The notes: generated by a model not told the origin, from the sequence alone. 64,000 nt of DNA from Glaciimonas sp. CA11.2 (GCF_034314045.1 NZ_JAVIWL010000001.1:124001-188000), one strand, 5' to 3'; counted from the stretch's first letter, positions 17,835-28,165 are shown. Made by a program: numbers and translations.

Positions 17835-19895
17835 ATGAAATCATCATCATTTTTCTGGACAGCTTCTAAAACGTTATCCACGTTGGCATTGGCTGGAATG
17901 GCACTAAATCCAGCGGTCGCACATCCAACTGCGGCGCCGAAGAGCATGCAATCGCCAACCCTGCGACCTTTGATTCCGTTACTGGAGGCAGAAGAAATCA
18001 CACCGGTGTGCACAAGAACATTAACTGCACTGCGGCAGCGCGTGTCAACCATCGAGCAGCAACCCGCAGCCCATGCCAACGATACCAAAAGCGTCCTGGC
18101 CGACTGGAACGCCCTGCAAATCACTATCGAAGATTTGCAAGGTCCGGTTGATATTCTCAATAATGTATCGCCCGACCCAAAGGTGCGTAGCGCAACTGAA
18201 GCCTGTTTGATCGAACTGAATAAATTCTCAACTGAACTGCTGCAAAACGAGAACCAATACGCCCGCTTCAAAGCCATACGACCGGACGATCCAGTCGCGC
18301 AAAAATTACGTCAGGATATTCTGTATAGTTTTGAGGATGCCGGCGTCTCATTGCCTTCAGTCAAGCGTGCGCGGCTAAAGGCTATCCTCGAAAAACTGGA
18401 AACATTAAGTCAGGAATTTGCCCGCAACATTCGCGATAATACCCAAAAGGTGACATTCACGCCAGCCGAGATGCAAGGCCTGCCGGTTGCTTATATGGCA
18501 CGCGTCAAACCAGATGATCAGGGCAACTATCAGTTAGGCTTCGACTATCCGGATTACAAGCCATTCATGGAATCGGCAGATAATAGTGACGCGCGACGAC
18601 GCTATCAAATGGCATTTGAGAATCATGGTACGCCAGCAAATCTCGACGTGCTAAAGCAAGCAATGGATCTGCGCCATGAGATGGCCGGCCTGTTCGATCT
18701 TCCTAGCTATGCTGATTTGGTGTTACGCCGCCGTATGGCTAAGTCGCCACAGGCAGTCTATGCATTTCTGGATGAAGTAAAGGGCGCGGTCACCCAGTTG
18801 GAACGCAAGGAAATCGCAGAACTGCGTGCGTACAAAGCGGAGACCCTAAAAACCCCGCTCGCAGAGACGACGTTATCGCGTTGGGACCTCGACTACTGGC
18901 AACAAAAACTCAAACAGGCGCGCTATAACCTCGATCAGGAAGCGCTTCGCCAATATTTTCCGACTGATGCGGCTGTGCCCTGGATTCTGGGTGTATCAAG
19001 CACGTTGTACGGGGTGGAGTTTATACGGACCGAAGTACCGGTCTGGGACCCGGAAGTACACTATTACGATGTTGTCGATATCAAAACAAAAATGCGTATT
19101 GCCGGCATTTATCTGGACTTGTATCCACGTGCGGGCAAATACGGTCATGCCGCCGCGTGGGGCACGCGCGGTGTCAGCACCCTCGTTCATCGCACACCGA
19201 TTTCAGTGTTGGTCACCAACTTTGATCGTCATGGCTTGAACAGCGACGAATTGGAAACCTTGGTCCATGAATTCGGTCACGTGTTGCATGGCGTGCTGTC
19301 GCGTGCCAAATACGTTAGTCAGGCAGGAACTAACGTAGAGCTGGATTTTGTTGAAGCGCCGTCACAAATGTACGAAGAATGGGCACGCCGTAAGGAGTCC
19401 TTGGTATTATTGTCAAGTTATTGCAAAACCCCATGCCCGACAGTCGACGATGCCCTAGTGCAGAGAATGACTGCGGCCCATAATTATGGGCGCGGCATAC
19501 GTTATGCCCGCCAACTTCTTTACGCCAGTTACGACATGCGCATTCACAACGATCAAGCGGCAACTGAAAAGCCCTTAGCGATTTGGCAACAAATGGAAGG
19601 TTCGACGCCGCTCGGCTATGTTCCGGGAACTGAGTTTCCAGGACAGTTCGGACATCTGATGGGTGGCTACGCCGCCGGATACTACGGTTATATGTGGTCA
19701 GAAGTATTGGCACTGGACATGCTGTCGCGCTATAACGGTAAGCTTATGAATCCAGAGGTTGGCCAGTTTTATCGCCACACCATCTTGTCACGCGGCGGCG
19801 AAACATCAGGCAATGAAATGGTCCGCACTTTCCTTGGGCGCGCGCCCAACAGCAAAGCATTCTTTGCTGAAATTTCCGGCCAGCGCCTGCAATAA
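17835..19895 (+). CDS. M3-family zinc metallopeptidase (oligopeptidase), exported
   Basis: Thimet/Dcp-type oligopeptidase that cuts short peptides. The active-site motif HEFGH lies at residues 478-482 (His478, Glu479, His482), with the third zinc ligand expected in the FVEAPSQMYEEW segment about 28 residues later. An N-terminal signal peptide (STLALAGMALNPAVAHPTAA) predicts a periplasmic location, unlike cytoplasmic PrlC. 686 residues, normal for the family. It sits between the binding-protein genes and the permease genes, which fits trimming of peptides in the periplasm before import. Confidence 0.92.
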   Translation: MKSSSFFWTASKTLSTLALAGMALNPAVAHPTAAPKSMQSPTLRPLIPLLEAEEITPVCTRTLTALRQRVSTIEQQPAAHANDTKSVLADWNALQITIEDLQGPVDILNNVSPDPKVRSATEACLIELNKFSTELLQNENQYARFKAIRPDDPVAQKLRQDILYSFEDAGVSLPSVKRARLKAILEKLETLSQEFARNIRDNTQKVTFTPAEMQGLPVAYMARVKPDDQGNYQLGFDYPDYKPFMESADNSDARRRYQMAFENHGTPANLDVLKQAMDLRHEMAGLFDLPSYADLVLRRRMAKSPQAVYAFLDEVKGAVTQLERKEIAELRAYKAETLKTPLAETTLSRWDLDYWQQKLKQARYNLDQEALRQYFPTDAAVPWILGVSSTLYGVEFIRTEVPVWDPEVHYYDVVDIKTKMRIAGIYLDLYPRAGKYGHAAAWGTRGVSTLVHRTPISVLVTNFDRHGLNSDELETLVHEFGHVLHGVLSRAKYVSQAGTNVELDFVEAPSQMYEEWARRKESLVLLSSYCKTPCPTVDDALVQRMTAAHNYGRGIRYARQLLYASYDMRIHNDQAATEKPLAIWQQMEGSTPLGYVPGTEFPGQFGHLMGGYAAGYYGYMWSEVLALDMLSRYNGKLMNPEVGQFYRHTILSRGGETSGNEMVRTFLGRAPNSKAFFAEISGQRLQ

Positions 19896-19903
19896 GGACG
19901 TCC

Positions 19904-20842
19904 ATGACCGCTTATATTCTGCGCCGCTTATGGCAAATGGTACCGACGATGCTGGGCGTCATCGTATTGGTATTCTTCTTGTTCAACTGGGTTGGAGGAG
20001 ATCCTGCGTATATTTTGGCTGGCAAGATGTCAAATCCTGCACAGATCGCCAACATCCGTGCTCAACTTGGGATCGATCAGCCTTATATCGTCCAGTTGTG
20101 GATTTTCATCAAACAGATCGTCACCTTTGATTTTGGCGCTAGCTGGAGCACGGGCGAATCTGTCTCTCACGTGATCCTGACGCGCCTTGGTCCATCATTG
20201 ACCGTCCTGATTCCACTGACTATTCTGGAAACGTTTATCGCAGTCGCGTTAGCGCTGGCGGTCGCATTTGTACGCGGTTCGATCACGGATCGGATGGTGA
20301 TGATTGCTTGCACCATAGGGATGTCGATCAGTATTCTCGTGTACATCATTCTGTTCCAGTACTGGTTTGCCTACAAACTTGGCATGTTTCCGGTACAAGG
20401 ATGGGGTAGTAGCTTCACCGAGAATCTGTTCCACTATTCCGCACTGCCAATTCTCATTGGGCTGGCGGTCAGTATCGCGCCTAGTTTGCGTTTATATCGG
20501 ACTTTCGTACTGGATGAAATCAATCAGGATTACGTACGTACAGCGCGGGCCAAAGGCTTGACCGAAAAACGCATTATGTGGGTCCACGTTTTGCGCAATG
20601 CGGCGATTCCTATCATTACCAATGTGATGTCCAATTTGCCAGCATTGCTGATTGGCGCGTTCTTGATCGAACGCTTCTTTTCGATTCCAGGCATTGGGCG
20701 AGAGGTGATTTTGGCGGTCGAGCGCAGCGATTTTCCTGTGATTAAGGCAATCACAGTGTACGTAGCCGCTGCCACCATGCTGTTCAATCTGTTGACCGAT
20801 CTGATGTATCAGGCGGTTGATCCACGCGTTCAGCTGAAGTAA
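19904..20842 (+). CDS. Peptide ABC transporter permease, DppB/OppB type
   Basis: Inner-membrane channel subunit of the peptide importer. 312 residues, normal. Begins MTAYILRRLWQMVPTMLGVI, typical for DppB, followed by RAQLGIDQPYIVQ. The coupling-helix (EAA) region is QDYVRTARAKGLTEKRIMW, and the protein ends DLMYQAVDPRVQLK. It starts 8 bp after the M3 peptidase stop, so the two are translationally close. Confidence 0.94.
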   Translation: MTAYILRRLWQMVPTMLGVIVLVFFLFNWVGGDPAYILAGKMSNPAQIANIRAQLGIDQPYIVQLWIFIKQIVTFDFGASWSTGESVSHVILTRLGPSLTVLIPLTILETFIAVALALAVAFVRGSITDRMVMIACTIGMSISILVYIILFQYWFAYKLGMFPVQGWGSSFTENLFHYSALPILIGLAVSIAPSLRLYRTFVLDEINQDYVRTARAKGLTEKRIMWVHVLRNAAIPIITNVMSNLPALLIGAFLIERFFSIPGIGREVILAVERSDFPVIKAITVYVAAATMLFNLLTDLMYQAVDPRVQLK

Positions 20843-20857
20843 GAAAGCACTATCGCT

Positions 20858-22114
20858 ATGTCTATTATCGTGGATTTTAAAAAGAGAAAAAGTGAGGCAG
20901 CAAAGGCGGCGGCAAAGGTTCCGCCTGACGCTGTTACCACTATTGCCGCTGCTAACGCTTCTGCCAACGCCTCTGCCAACGCCACCGCTGCATCACCGAT
21001 TCTGCTGACATCGGAGCCATCGCCGGGTTTATGGGCGTTGGCGTGGCGTCGCTTGCGTGCCGACTGGGTCGCCATGGTCTCGCTGAGTGTCGTCGGATTA
21101 TATTTTTTGGTACTCATACTCTCCAGCACCGGTTTGATAGCCAGCGACTGGAGTGATGAGGTGGCCGTTAATTATGCGCCGCCATCCTTCATGGGTGCGC
21201 AAGCGATAGCGGACAATGGCGGCAATCCCAACGCCATCGTCGCAGAGCCGCTACCCGATAACCCACTCGATCCGTTGGCCGACGTTCTTCGCACATTACG
21301 CGCTAGCAAAACCGTCGCGCCTACTACCCCGGTGGTTGCCAATGATTATGGCATCACCGATCCGCTGCAATCCGAGCTGACCACCATTCGCAGCAAACTG
21401 GCACAGGATGGCACCAAAGCGACGGTCGCCCGCAGAACTACTTTGCTGTTTGGTGCTGATAAATGGGGCCGCGACATTATCAAGAAAACGATTAAGGGCG
21501 CTGAAACTTCTATCGTAGTCGGGTTGGTTGCCGCGCTGCTGGCGACTGTGCTTGGGACCGTTTTTGCGGCGATATCGGGTTACTTCGGCGGCTGGGTGGA
21601 TGATGTCTTCAACTGGTTCTATAGCATCTTCACCTCTGTACCTTATTTGCTGCTGATTTTGGCGGTGGCGGCGGTGCTACAACAAAAAGGTGTGCTGACG
21701 ATTGTGCTGATTTTGGGCCTGACCGGCTGGACCGGCACGTTCCGCCTGATCCGGGCCGAATACATGAAACATAAAACGCGCGAATACGTGATGGCGGCAG
21801 ATGCCATCGGTGCTTCGCACTGGCGAAAAATGTTTTCACATATTTTCCCCAATATCAGTCACGTGGCGTTGGTGCAACTGTCGATCCTTGTAGTCGGCTT
21901 CATCAAGTCGGAGGTGATTCTGAGCTTCCTCGGTTTTGGTGTACCGGTCGGCGTGGTGTCTTGGGGCAGCATGTTAAACGAAGCACAAAACGAATTAATT
22001 CTTGGCAAGTGGTGGCAACTCGCCGCCGCAAGTATCGCGATGGCAATTCTGGTTACAGCATTTTCGCTGTTCACCGATGCGTTGCGTGATGCACTAGATC
22101 CGAAATTAAAATAG
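20858..22114 (+). CDS. Peptide ABC transporter permease, DppC/OppC type, with long periplasmic insert
   Basis: Second channel subunit. 418 residues, against about 290-300 for DppC. The extra length is an Ala/Asn-rich cytoplasmic N-terminus (residues ~15-48) and a periplasmic stretch of about 120 residues between the first membrane helix and the conserved core that begins LFGADKWGRDIIKKTIKGAE. The EAA loop is YVMAADAIGASHWRKMFSHI. Ends ALRDALDPKLK. It starts 15 bp after the DppB-type gene and is followed 8 bp later by the ATPase gene. Confidence 0.92.
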   Translation: MSIIVDFKKRKSEAAKAAAKVPPDAVTTIAAANASANASANATAASPILLTSEPSPGLWALAWRRLRADWVAMVSLSVVGLYFLVLILSSTGLIASDWSDEVAVNYAPPSFMGAQAIADNGGNPNAIVAEPLPDNPLDPLADVLRTLRASKTVAPTTPVVANDYGITDPLQSELTTIRSKLAQDGTKATVARRTTLLFGADKWGRDIIKKTIKGAETSIVVGLVAALLATVLGTVFAAISGYFGGWVDDVFNWFYSIFTSVPYLLLILAVAAVLQQKGVLTIVLILGLTGWTGTFRLIRAEYMKHKTREYVMAADAIGASHWRKMFSHIFPNISHVALVQLSILVVGFIKSEVILSFLGFGVPVGVVSWGSMLNEAQNELILGKWWQLAAASIAMAILVTAFSLFTDALRDALDPKLK

Positions 22115-22122
22115 GAATCGCC

Positions 22123-23877
22123 ATGAATATGCTGCATCCGAATAGTTTGAACGTTGCACCAGAACTGCCAACAACAGTGCTGGAAGCGCCATTGCTGCAA
22201 ATACGCGATTTGCGCGTGAGCTTTCGTACCGACAAAAAGAACACGGTCGAAGCAGTCAAAGGGATTTCTTTCGATATTGCGCGCAACACGACGGTCGCCT
22301 TAGTCGGTGAATCCGGCAGTGGTAAGTCGGTCAGTTCGCTGGCGGTGATGGGATTGTTGTCACCGGATAGCGCCAGCATTGGCCCGTCCAGCAGCGTCTT
22401 GTTTGAAGGCCGCGACTTATTAACGCTGTCCCCGACTGAACGACGTCAATTATGCGGCAAAGATATCTCGATGATATTTCAAGAGCCAATGACCTCGCTC
22501 AATCCGGTGTTCACCGTCGGCTTTCAGATTGGCGAGGTATTGCAGCAACATATGGGTATGAACGCCAAAGCGGCACGTATCCGCGCGATCGCGTTGTTAA
22601 AAGAGGTCGGGATTCCTGAGCCAGAAACCCGAATAGATGCTTTTCCCAATCAATTGTCCGGCGGTCAGCAGCAACGCGTCATGATCGCCATCGCCATTGC
22701 GTGCGAACCAAAATTGCTGATCGCCGACGAGCCGACCACTGCGCTCGATGTCACGATCCAAAAGCAGATTATCGATTTGATCGAAGCGCTGCGCAAACGC
22801 CACAAGATGTCAGTCCTGTTCATCACCCATGACCTGGCGTTGGTGGGCGAAATTGCAGATGAAGTGATCGTCATGCGCAACGGCGAAGTCCGCGAAAAAG
22901 GGACTACCCGGCAAATTTTTGAAGCACCGCAAGATGCCTATACCAAGGCGCTTCTATTATGCCGACCGTCGCTGGATAGCCGCCCGTGGCGCTTGCCCGT
23001 GATCAGCGACTATATGAATGGCAATCCAGAAATTGATCATCCGGAGCTGACTGCCAAGCAACGAAGTCGTGGCCTGACCGGCAAAGAAGAAATTCTGCTG
23101 GACGTGCGCAATCTTGGCAAAAGTTTTTACTCCCGCCAGGGACTATTCGGACGCAAAGAATTTAAAGCTGTTCAGGATGTTTCTTTCACACTGGCACGCG
23201 GAAAAACCCTCGGTGTCGTGGGCGAATCCGGCTCGGGGAAAACCACCGTCGGCCTGACCTTATTACGCCTGCATCAAGCCACTAGCGGACAAGCCTTGTT
23301 CCAGGGAAAAGATATATTGGCGATGTCGAATAAAGAATTCATGTCCTATAAACGACGGATTCAGATTATTTTTCAAAACCCGTATGCGTCACTCAATCCG
23401 CGCTTTACCGTCGGACAAATTTTGCTGGAACCGATGCGGATTCATCAGATTGGTCGCGACGATAAAGAGCGCGTCGACATGGCGCTGCAACTATTGAAAA
23501 AAGTCGGCATGCCAGCCGCTGCATTCCACCGCTATCCGCATGAATTCTCTGGTGGTCAGCGACAACGTATTGCCATCGCCCGTTGTCTCACACTCAAACC
23601 CGAAGTGTTAGTGTGTGATGAGTCGGTGTCGGCGCTGGATGTCTCGGTCCAAGCGCAGGTTTTGAACTTATTACAGGATCTACAAGAAGAGTTCGGCATG
23701 AGTTACATCTTTATTTCTCATGATCTGGCAGTCGTGAAATACATCGCCGATCAGGTCATGGTGATGCATCAGGGCGTGGTAGTCGAACTGGCAAACTCGG
23801 ATGAGCTATATCGCAATCCGACCAATGCTTATACGCGCTCTTTACTGAGTGCCATTCCGCGTGGGTTACAGCACTAG
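22123..23877 (+). CDS. Peptide ABC transporter ATP-binding protein, fused double-domain (DppD-DppF type)
   Basis: Cytoplasmic ATPase powering the importer; both nucleotide-binding domains are in one chain of 584 residues. N-terminal domain: Walker A GESGSGKS, signature LSGGQQQR, Walker [14 protein letters not shown]-terminal domain: Walker A GESGSGKT, signature FSGGQRQR, Walker [13 protein letters not shown]. Each domain carries the oligopeptide-transporter extension ([17 protein letters not shown] and [16 protein letters not shown]). Last transport gene of the operon; the TldD-like gene follows after about 100 bp. Confidence 0.95.
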   Translation: MNMLHPNSLNVAPELPTTVLEAPLLQIRDLRVSFRTDKKNTVEAVKGISFDIARNTTVALVGESGSGKSVSSLAVMGLLSPDSASIGPSSSVLFEGRDLLTLSPTERRQLCGKDISMIFQEPMTSLNPVFTVGFQIGEVLQQHMGMNAKAARIRAIALLKEVGIPEPETRIDAFPNQLSGGQQQRVMIAIAIACEPKLLIADEPTTALDVTIQKQIIDLIEALRKRHKMSVLFITHDLALVGEIADEVIVMRNGEVREKGTTRQIFEAPQDAYTKALLLCRPSLDSRPWRLPVISDYMNGNPEIDHPELTAKQRSRGLTGKEEILLDVRNLGKSFYSRQGLFGRKEFKAVQDVSFTLARGKTLGVVGESGSGKTTVGLTLLRLHQATSGQALFQGKDILAMSNKEFMSYKRRIQIIFQNPYASLNPRFTVGQILLEPMRIHQIGRDDKERVDMALQLLKKVGMPAAAFHRYPHEFSGGQRQRIAIARCLTLKPEVLVCDESVSALDVSVQAQVLNLLQDLQEEFGMSYIFISHDLAVVKYIADQVMVMHQGVVVELANSDELYRNPTNAYTRSLLSAIPRGLQH

Positions 23878-23979
23878 ATTTACATCACTGAAGATTGATT
23901 GCAGGAATTTTTTTGTATTGCAATCGACGGCAACCGACACAATCGGTTACTCTTTTTGTACACACTCATGAGGTGATTC

Positions 23980-25443
23980 TTGTACGATAATATTCGCGCC
24001 CTTTTCAAGCGGCTTGCGCCCGCTGTAGATTTTTGTTCGTTGCGTCTGGTGGATGAAACCAGCGAACACATCATGGTCCGCCAGGACATTTTGCAACCCA
24101 TCAGTCACCGCTCGGATCGTGGCGCGATGCTTACGGTCATACATCGCGGCGGTTATGGTTACGCTGCCACCAGCGACCTTAGTGAGAACGGGCTGAAAGA
24201 GGCTTTGCGACGCGCCAAAGATTGGGCTGAGGCCAGCGCGGGACGTTCAGTAGTCGACTATTCGCACATCCTCATGCCACGTCCGGTTGGCCACTATGCT
24301 GGACCGGGAGCCGGCGAACAAAATCGCGCCACCCTCGCCAGCACATGGTCACGCAAGGACGTCATTGCGTTGCTGTTACGCGAGTCCACGGCTTGCCGAA
24401 TCGATAGCCGTATTGTCGACTGGTATGCGGCGTTTGGCACAATAACAACCGACCAGCTTTATATCAGCGCCGACGGTGCCGACGTTCTCCAGCAATTTCA
24501 TTACGTTATGCCCAATCTGGCAGCAACCGCCAATCAAGGTGGCGACACACAAACCCGCAGTTTGGGCGGCCAATATAATGGTTACTGTCGGCAAGGCGAT
24601 ATGGAAGTGCTGAGCGCGGCTGGTTTTGATGGCTCGGGCCAACGTATCGCTGAACAGGCGTTGGCGTTATTGGCTGCGCCAAACTGCCCGACCGGGATCA
24701 TGGACTTACTCTTGATGCCGGAACAAATGATGTTGCAAATTCACGAATCGATTGGCCATCCGCTTGAACTGGATCGTATTCTGGGTGATGAGCGCAACTT
24801 CGCGGGAACCAGCTTTGTGACGTTAGATATGTTCGGCGCTTTTCAGTACGGTTCAGAATTACTTAATGTGACCTACGATCCAAACCGTGTCGACCAATTC
24901 GCCAGCTATCAATGGGACGATGACGGCAGTCCGGCGGAACGGAGCTTCGTGATCCAAAACGGCATTCTTAAAAAGCCACTCGGTGGATCGATTTCTCAAG
25001 CCCGCGCCGGTATTGACGGCGTCGCCAACTCCCGCGCTTGTAGCTGGAACCGGCCACCAATAGATCGTATGGCGAATCTAAATATAGAACCCGGTAGCAG
25101 TTCATTGCAAGATCTGATCGGATCGGTCGAGCGCGGTGTATTGATGGATACCAACGTCTCCTGGTCGATTGATGATTCACGCAACAAGTTTCAATTTGGC
25201 TGCGAAACTGGTCGCCTGATAGAAAATGGCGAACTCAAAGGCGTGGTCAAAAACCCTAATTATCGCGGCATTTCGGAAAGTTTCTGGCGCTCGTTAAAAG
25301 GAGTTGGCGACCAATCTACATTCAATGTAATGGGCACGCCGTTCTGCGGTAAAGGCGAACCATCACAAGTGATTCGGGTCGGCCACGCATCGCCCGCCTG
25401 TCTATTCAGCAATATTGCCGTGTTTGGAGGGGATGCAGCATGA
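23980..25443 (+). CDS. TldD-family metalloprotease (TldD/PmbA superfamily)
   Basis: Catalytic half of a TldD/TldE-type peptidase, which in E. coli degrades unfolded peptides and matures microcin B17. The HExxxH zinc motif is HESIGH at residues 255-260. The motif LDRILGDERNFAGTSFV and the C-terminal FNVMGTPFCGKGEPSQVIRVGHASPACLF match the longer TldD-like branch rather than E. coli TldD itself. 487 residues. The start codon appears to be TTG at 23980 preceded by AGGTG; the nearby ATG at 23969 is closed at once by TGA. Overlaps the next gene by 4 bp. No signal peptide, so cytoplasmic. Confidence 0.88.
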   Translation: MYDNIRALFKRLAPAVDFCSLRLVDETSEHIMVRQDILQPISHRSDRGAMLTVIHRGGYGYAATSDLSENGLKEALRRAKDWAEASAGRSVVDYSHILMPRPVGHYAGPGAGEQNRATLASTWSRKDVIALLLRESTACRIDSRIVDWYAAFGTITTDQLYISADGADVLQQFHYVMPNLAATANQGGDTQTRSLGGQYNGYCRQGDMEVLSAAGFDGSGQRIAEQALALLAAPNCPTGIMDLLLMPEQMMLQIHESIGHPLELDRILGDERNFAGTSFVTLDMFGAFQYGSELLNVTYDPNRVDQFASYQWDDDGSPAERSFVIQNGILKKPLGGSISQARAGIDGVANSRACSWNRPPIDRMANLNIEPGSSSLQDLIGSVERGVLMDTNVSWSIDDSRNKFQFGCETGRLIENGELKGVVKNPNYRGISESFWRSLKGVGDQSTFNVMGTPFCGKGEPSQVIRVGHASPACLFSNIAVFGGDAA

Positions 25444-26816
25444 CCAACATCATAGAACCGATTCAATCTCCGGCAGACCCGCTCACCAACCACATGCAGC
25501 AATATTTTTATGATTTGGCAGCACTCGTCCAAAGCCGTATGCATGGTTCAGAACAATTCACTTGCTGGTTTTCTGCGGAAGCGACCGACTTCGTGCGCTT
25601 TAATCAGAGTTTGATCCGTCAACCGGGTCACGTCCATCAGATGCGTTTATCATTGCGTCTGATCAACGGTAAACGCCATGCCGAAAGCAGTGCCACGCTC
25701 GGCGGCGATCTCCCGACTGACAATGCGCAATGCATCCGTATGCTTGGTCAATTGCGGGCGCAACTGGATGATCTGCCGGATGATCCATATCTGTTATTTT
25801 CGCAAGAGATTCGCAACACCGAACACATTGTTCCCTCATCATTGCCGAGCAGCGCCGCCATTGTCGATCAGGTATTGAACGCCGCAGTCGGTACCGATCT
25901 GGTCGGAATTCTCGCTGCCGGTCCCGTGTATCGCGGTTTTGCCAATTCCTTCGGTCAGCGTAACTGGCATCAAACCGCCACCTTTAATCTCGACTGGAGT
26001 CTGTACCAAAACCGCGATAAGGCCGTGAAAACCTCCTATGCCGGTTTGCAATGGGACGCTCAGACATTTCAGGCCAAATTAGCCAGCGCCAAAGCGCAAC
26101 TCGCGCTGCTGCAGCGCCCGGCGATGACTGTTAAACCCGGCGCCTATCGCGTTTATCTGACGCCGACTGCGCTCAACGAATTGTTCAGCATGCTGAACTG
26201 GTCGGGCCTATCAGAGAAATCTCTCCGGACCAAGCAAAGTGCATTACAACGCATGCGTGATGAGGGTCTGGAATTGAATCCGTCAGTGATGCTGATCGAA
26301 GATACCCTCAACGGTGTTGCTCCCGGCTTTCAGCAAGATGGCTTTATCAAGCCTGATCAACTGAAGTTACTTGAACACGGCAAGCTGACCGGCAGCATGA
26401 TCTCACCACGCACCGCACTAGAATATGACATCGCCAATAACGGCGCCAATGCTGAAGAAATGACTTCGTCACTTGATCTTGCTGCGGGTAATTTAGCGTT
26501 AGCGAATGTGTTGGCGGAGCTCGGTACTGGCATTTTTATCAGTAATTTGTGGTACCTGAATTTTTCAGACCGCGCCAATTGCCGTATCACGGGTATGACG
26601 CGCTTTGCCACATTCTGGGTAGAGAATGGGAAAATTAAAGCACCGTTAAATGTGATGAGATTCGATGATTCGTTATTTCGGCTGTTGGGAAATAAATTGC
26701 TTGGCTTGACGCAAGAGCGGGAATTGTTGATCGATGGCGAGTCTTATGGTGAGCGACGAGTTGGAAGTACGCGGTTACCTGGGGCGTTGATTAGTGATGT
26801 GAATTTTGTTTTGTAG
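25440..26816 (+). CDS. TldE/PmbA-family protein, partner of the TldD-like protease
   Basis: Non-catalytic partner expected to form a heterodimer with the preceding protein. 458 residues. It lacks an HExxxH motif. The PmbA-like C-terminal region includes GIFISNLWYLNFSDRANCRITGMTRFATFWVENGKI and ERRVGSTRLPGALISDVNFVL. The 4-bp overlap with the TldD-like gene (ATGA type) indicates translational coupling. It closes the peptide-uptake operon; the region after it is decayed sequence. Confidence 0.88.
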   Translation: MTNIIEPIQSPADPLTNHMQQYFYDLAALVQSRMHGSEQFTCWFSAEATDFVRFNQSLIRQPGHVHQMRLSLRLINGKRHAESSATLGGDLPTDNAQCIRMLGQLRAQLDDLPDDPYLLFSQEIRNTEHIVPSSLPSSAAIVDQVLNAAVGTDLVGILAAGPVYRGFANSFGQRNWHQTATFNLDWSLYQNRDKAVKTSYAGLQWDAQTFQAKLASAKAQLALLQRPAMTVKPGAYRVYLTPTALNELFSMLNWSGLSEKSLRTKQSALQRMRDEGLELNPSVMLIEDTLNGVAPGFQQDGFIKPDQLKLLEHGKLTGSMISPRTALEYDIANNGANAEEMTSSLDLAAGNLALANVLAELGTGIFISNLWYLNFSDRANCRITGMTRFATFWVENGKIKAPLNVMRFDDSLFRLLGNKLLGLTQERELLIDGESYGERRVGSTRLPGALISDVNFVL

Positions 26817-26867
26817 AGAAGTTGTATTTCAAAATTGAGCTATGTAGACCCGATCCGTTCAAGTCAC

Positions 26868-27676
26868 TTATGGAATCAGCGCTGCAAAACGGTCTGCTAA
26901 CGTGAGACGTGATCTTGCTGGCCAGATGGCACTGAGTTCAAATTGTGGCAATAATTGACCGTGCTCAACTTCACAAAATTGTACGCCGTGAAATCGCATG
27001 GAACGTACCGTCCCAGGAAGCAAGGAGAATCCGCAGCCTGCTACTACGCAGGAATCACCGTTAAGGTCCGATTTACGTCCTGCACAATCTGAAGTTCGAT
27101 ACCAGCTTGCCGAAAGGTGCTGAGAATACCAGCACGTAGTTGCGGCAATTGTTTCTCGGAAAACCAGACAAGTCCTTCTTTGGCCAACTCTTAAAGTGAT
27201 ATTTTATGATTGATGCCGACGGAAATTACTGTCGGCAGGACAGCAACCAAAGGGTCGCGACGGATCAGCTTCTCATTCATTTTTCCGACTAAAGTCACTG
27301 GTGTATGCAGTAGTCCAAGATCAATTTCTCCGGTTTCGAGCGCCCTTGCCTACTCCTCGATACTCATCTCACGCAGTACGAGATCCACGCCAGGCAACGC
27401 AACACGTAGCGCAGCGAGAGCACGCGGCAAAGTATCGAACAGGACCGCTGATACAAAGTCAATCGATAACGACCAGCGCGATGGGTCCCAATGTCCCGCG
27501 CCCTGATGGCGGCTGAGTCGATTCTCGCCATACTCAGGCAGATATCATCGATCATTGACGCTCCCGCGTCGGTCAGCACAGCGCCGCGACCACTCAAACA
27601 ACTTTACTCCCAATTTTTTTCATTCGACCTAACGCCTGGCTTTGCGCGGGCTGTGCCACGTCCAGCTTAATACCGA
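26868..27676 (-). pseudogene. LysR-family regulator, broken by frameshifts and stop codons
   Basis: Reading the minus strand in several frames recovers most of a LysR protein. From the N-terminal side: LDVAQPAQSQALGRMKK (HTH region, start missing), LGVKLFEWS, GRGAVLTDAGASMIDD, FDTLPRALAALRVALPGVD, LVLREMSIEE, a stop, ARALETGEIDLGLLHTPVT, another stop, ELAKEGLVWFSEKQLPQLRA, and VAGCGFSLLPGTVRSM near the C-terminus, ending at the stop at 26868. At least two frameshifts and several in-frame stops are seen. The 5' end is cut at about 27676, exactly where another gene fragment begins on the other strand. Confidence 0.8.
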
Positions 27677-27872
27677 TGCCTACGCCATGTATGGCATCGA
27701 AGCGGCAATTGAACGTGCGCATCGATTCGTCGAAGCTGACACTGATAACCAGAGGTTACGAGCGCTATTCGAGACGCCGGATTTAATTAACATTGTCATC
27801 GGCGGTAAGACACCAACTTTGGTTGGTCGTGTATTTATTGATGCCGAAAACCCATCCCATTGGAAAGCGTAG
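27670..27872 (+). pseudogene. Fragment of an isocitrate lyase/PEP mutase-family gene
   Basis: The translation NTDAYAMYGIEAAIERAHRF followed by VEADTD and later INIVIGGKTPTL matches the middle of ICL/PEPM-superfamily enzymes (the TDAxAxxGxxxAIERA helix and the N-x-x-x-GGKTP strand). The segment expected between these is shortened, and both the N-terminal half with the active site and the C-terminal part are absent. It is a relic joined head-on to the LysR pseudogene at about 27.67 kb. Confidence 0.6.
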
Positions 27873-28056
27873 TGTGAGACAGAGCATTCATAGCGTTTTT
27901 GAATTTGACAGGGCATTTTAATAATCGCGGTCCCCCGTTATAAATCTGCACTCTGAGCATCCACACTAAATAGACCTGTCTACGATGGTGAAACCATAAA
28001 AAGGCCTCGGTATAAATATGCTGAATCTGGATTAGTTTTTTTAAGGAGCAGATACG

Positions 28057-28164
28057 ATGATTTCAAGACGATTATTTAATATCGTATTGATTGGTGTACT
28101 AGGTATGACCGTCAGCGACTGTTCGAGCGTCGACAAAGCCGGATCAGTATGTCCCCTACGGTAG
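28057..28164 (+). pseudogene. Truncated lipoprotein-like small ORF, 35 aa
   Basis: Begins MISRRLFNIVLIGVLGMTVS followed by DCSSVDKAG, a lipoprotein-type signal with Cys22, and has a good RBS (AAGGAG 8 bases upstream). It stops after VCPLR, two bases before the end of the convergent doxX gene. This looks like the start of a lipoprotein gene whose remainder was lost when the buf operon came to lie here. It might still be expressed as a short lipopeptide. Confidence 0.45.
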
Positions 28165-28165
28165 G

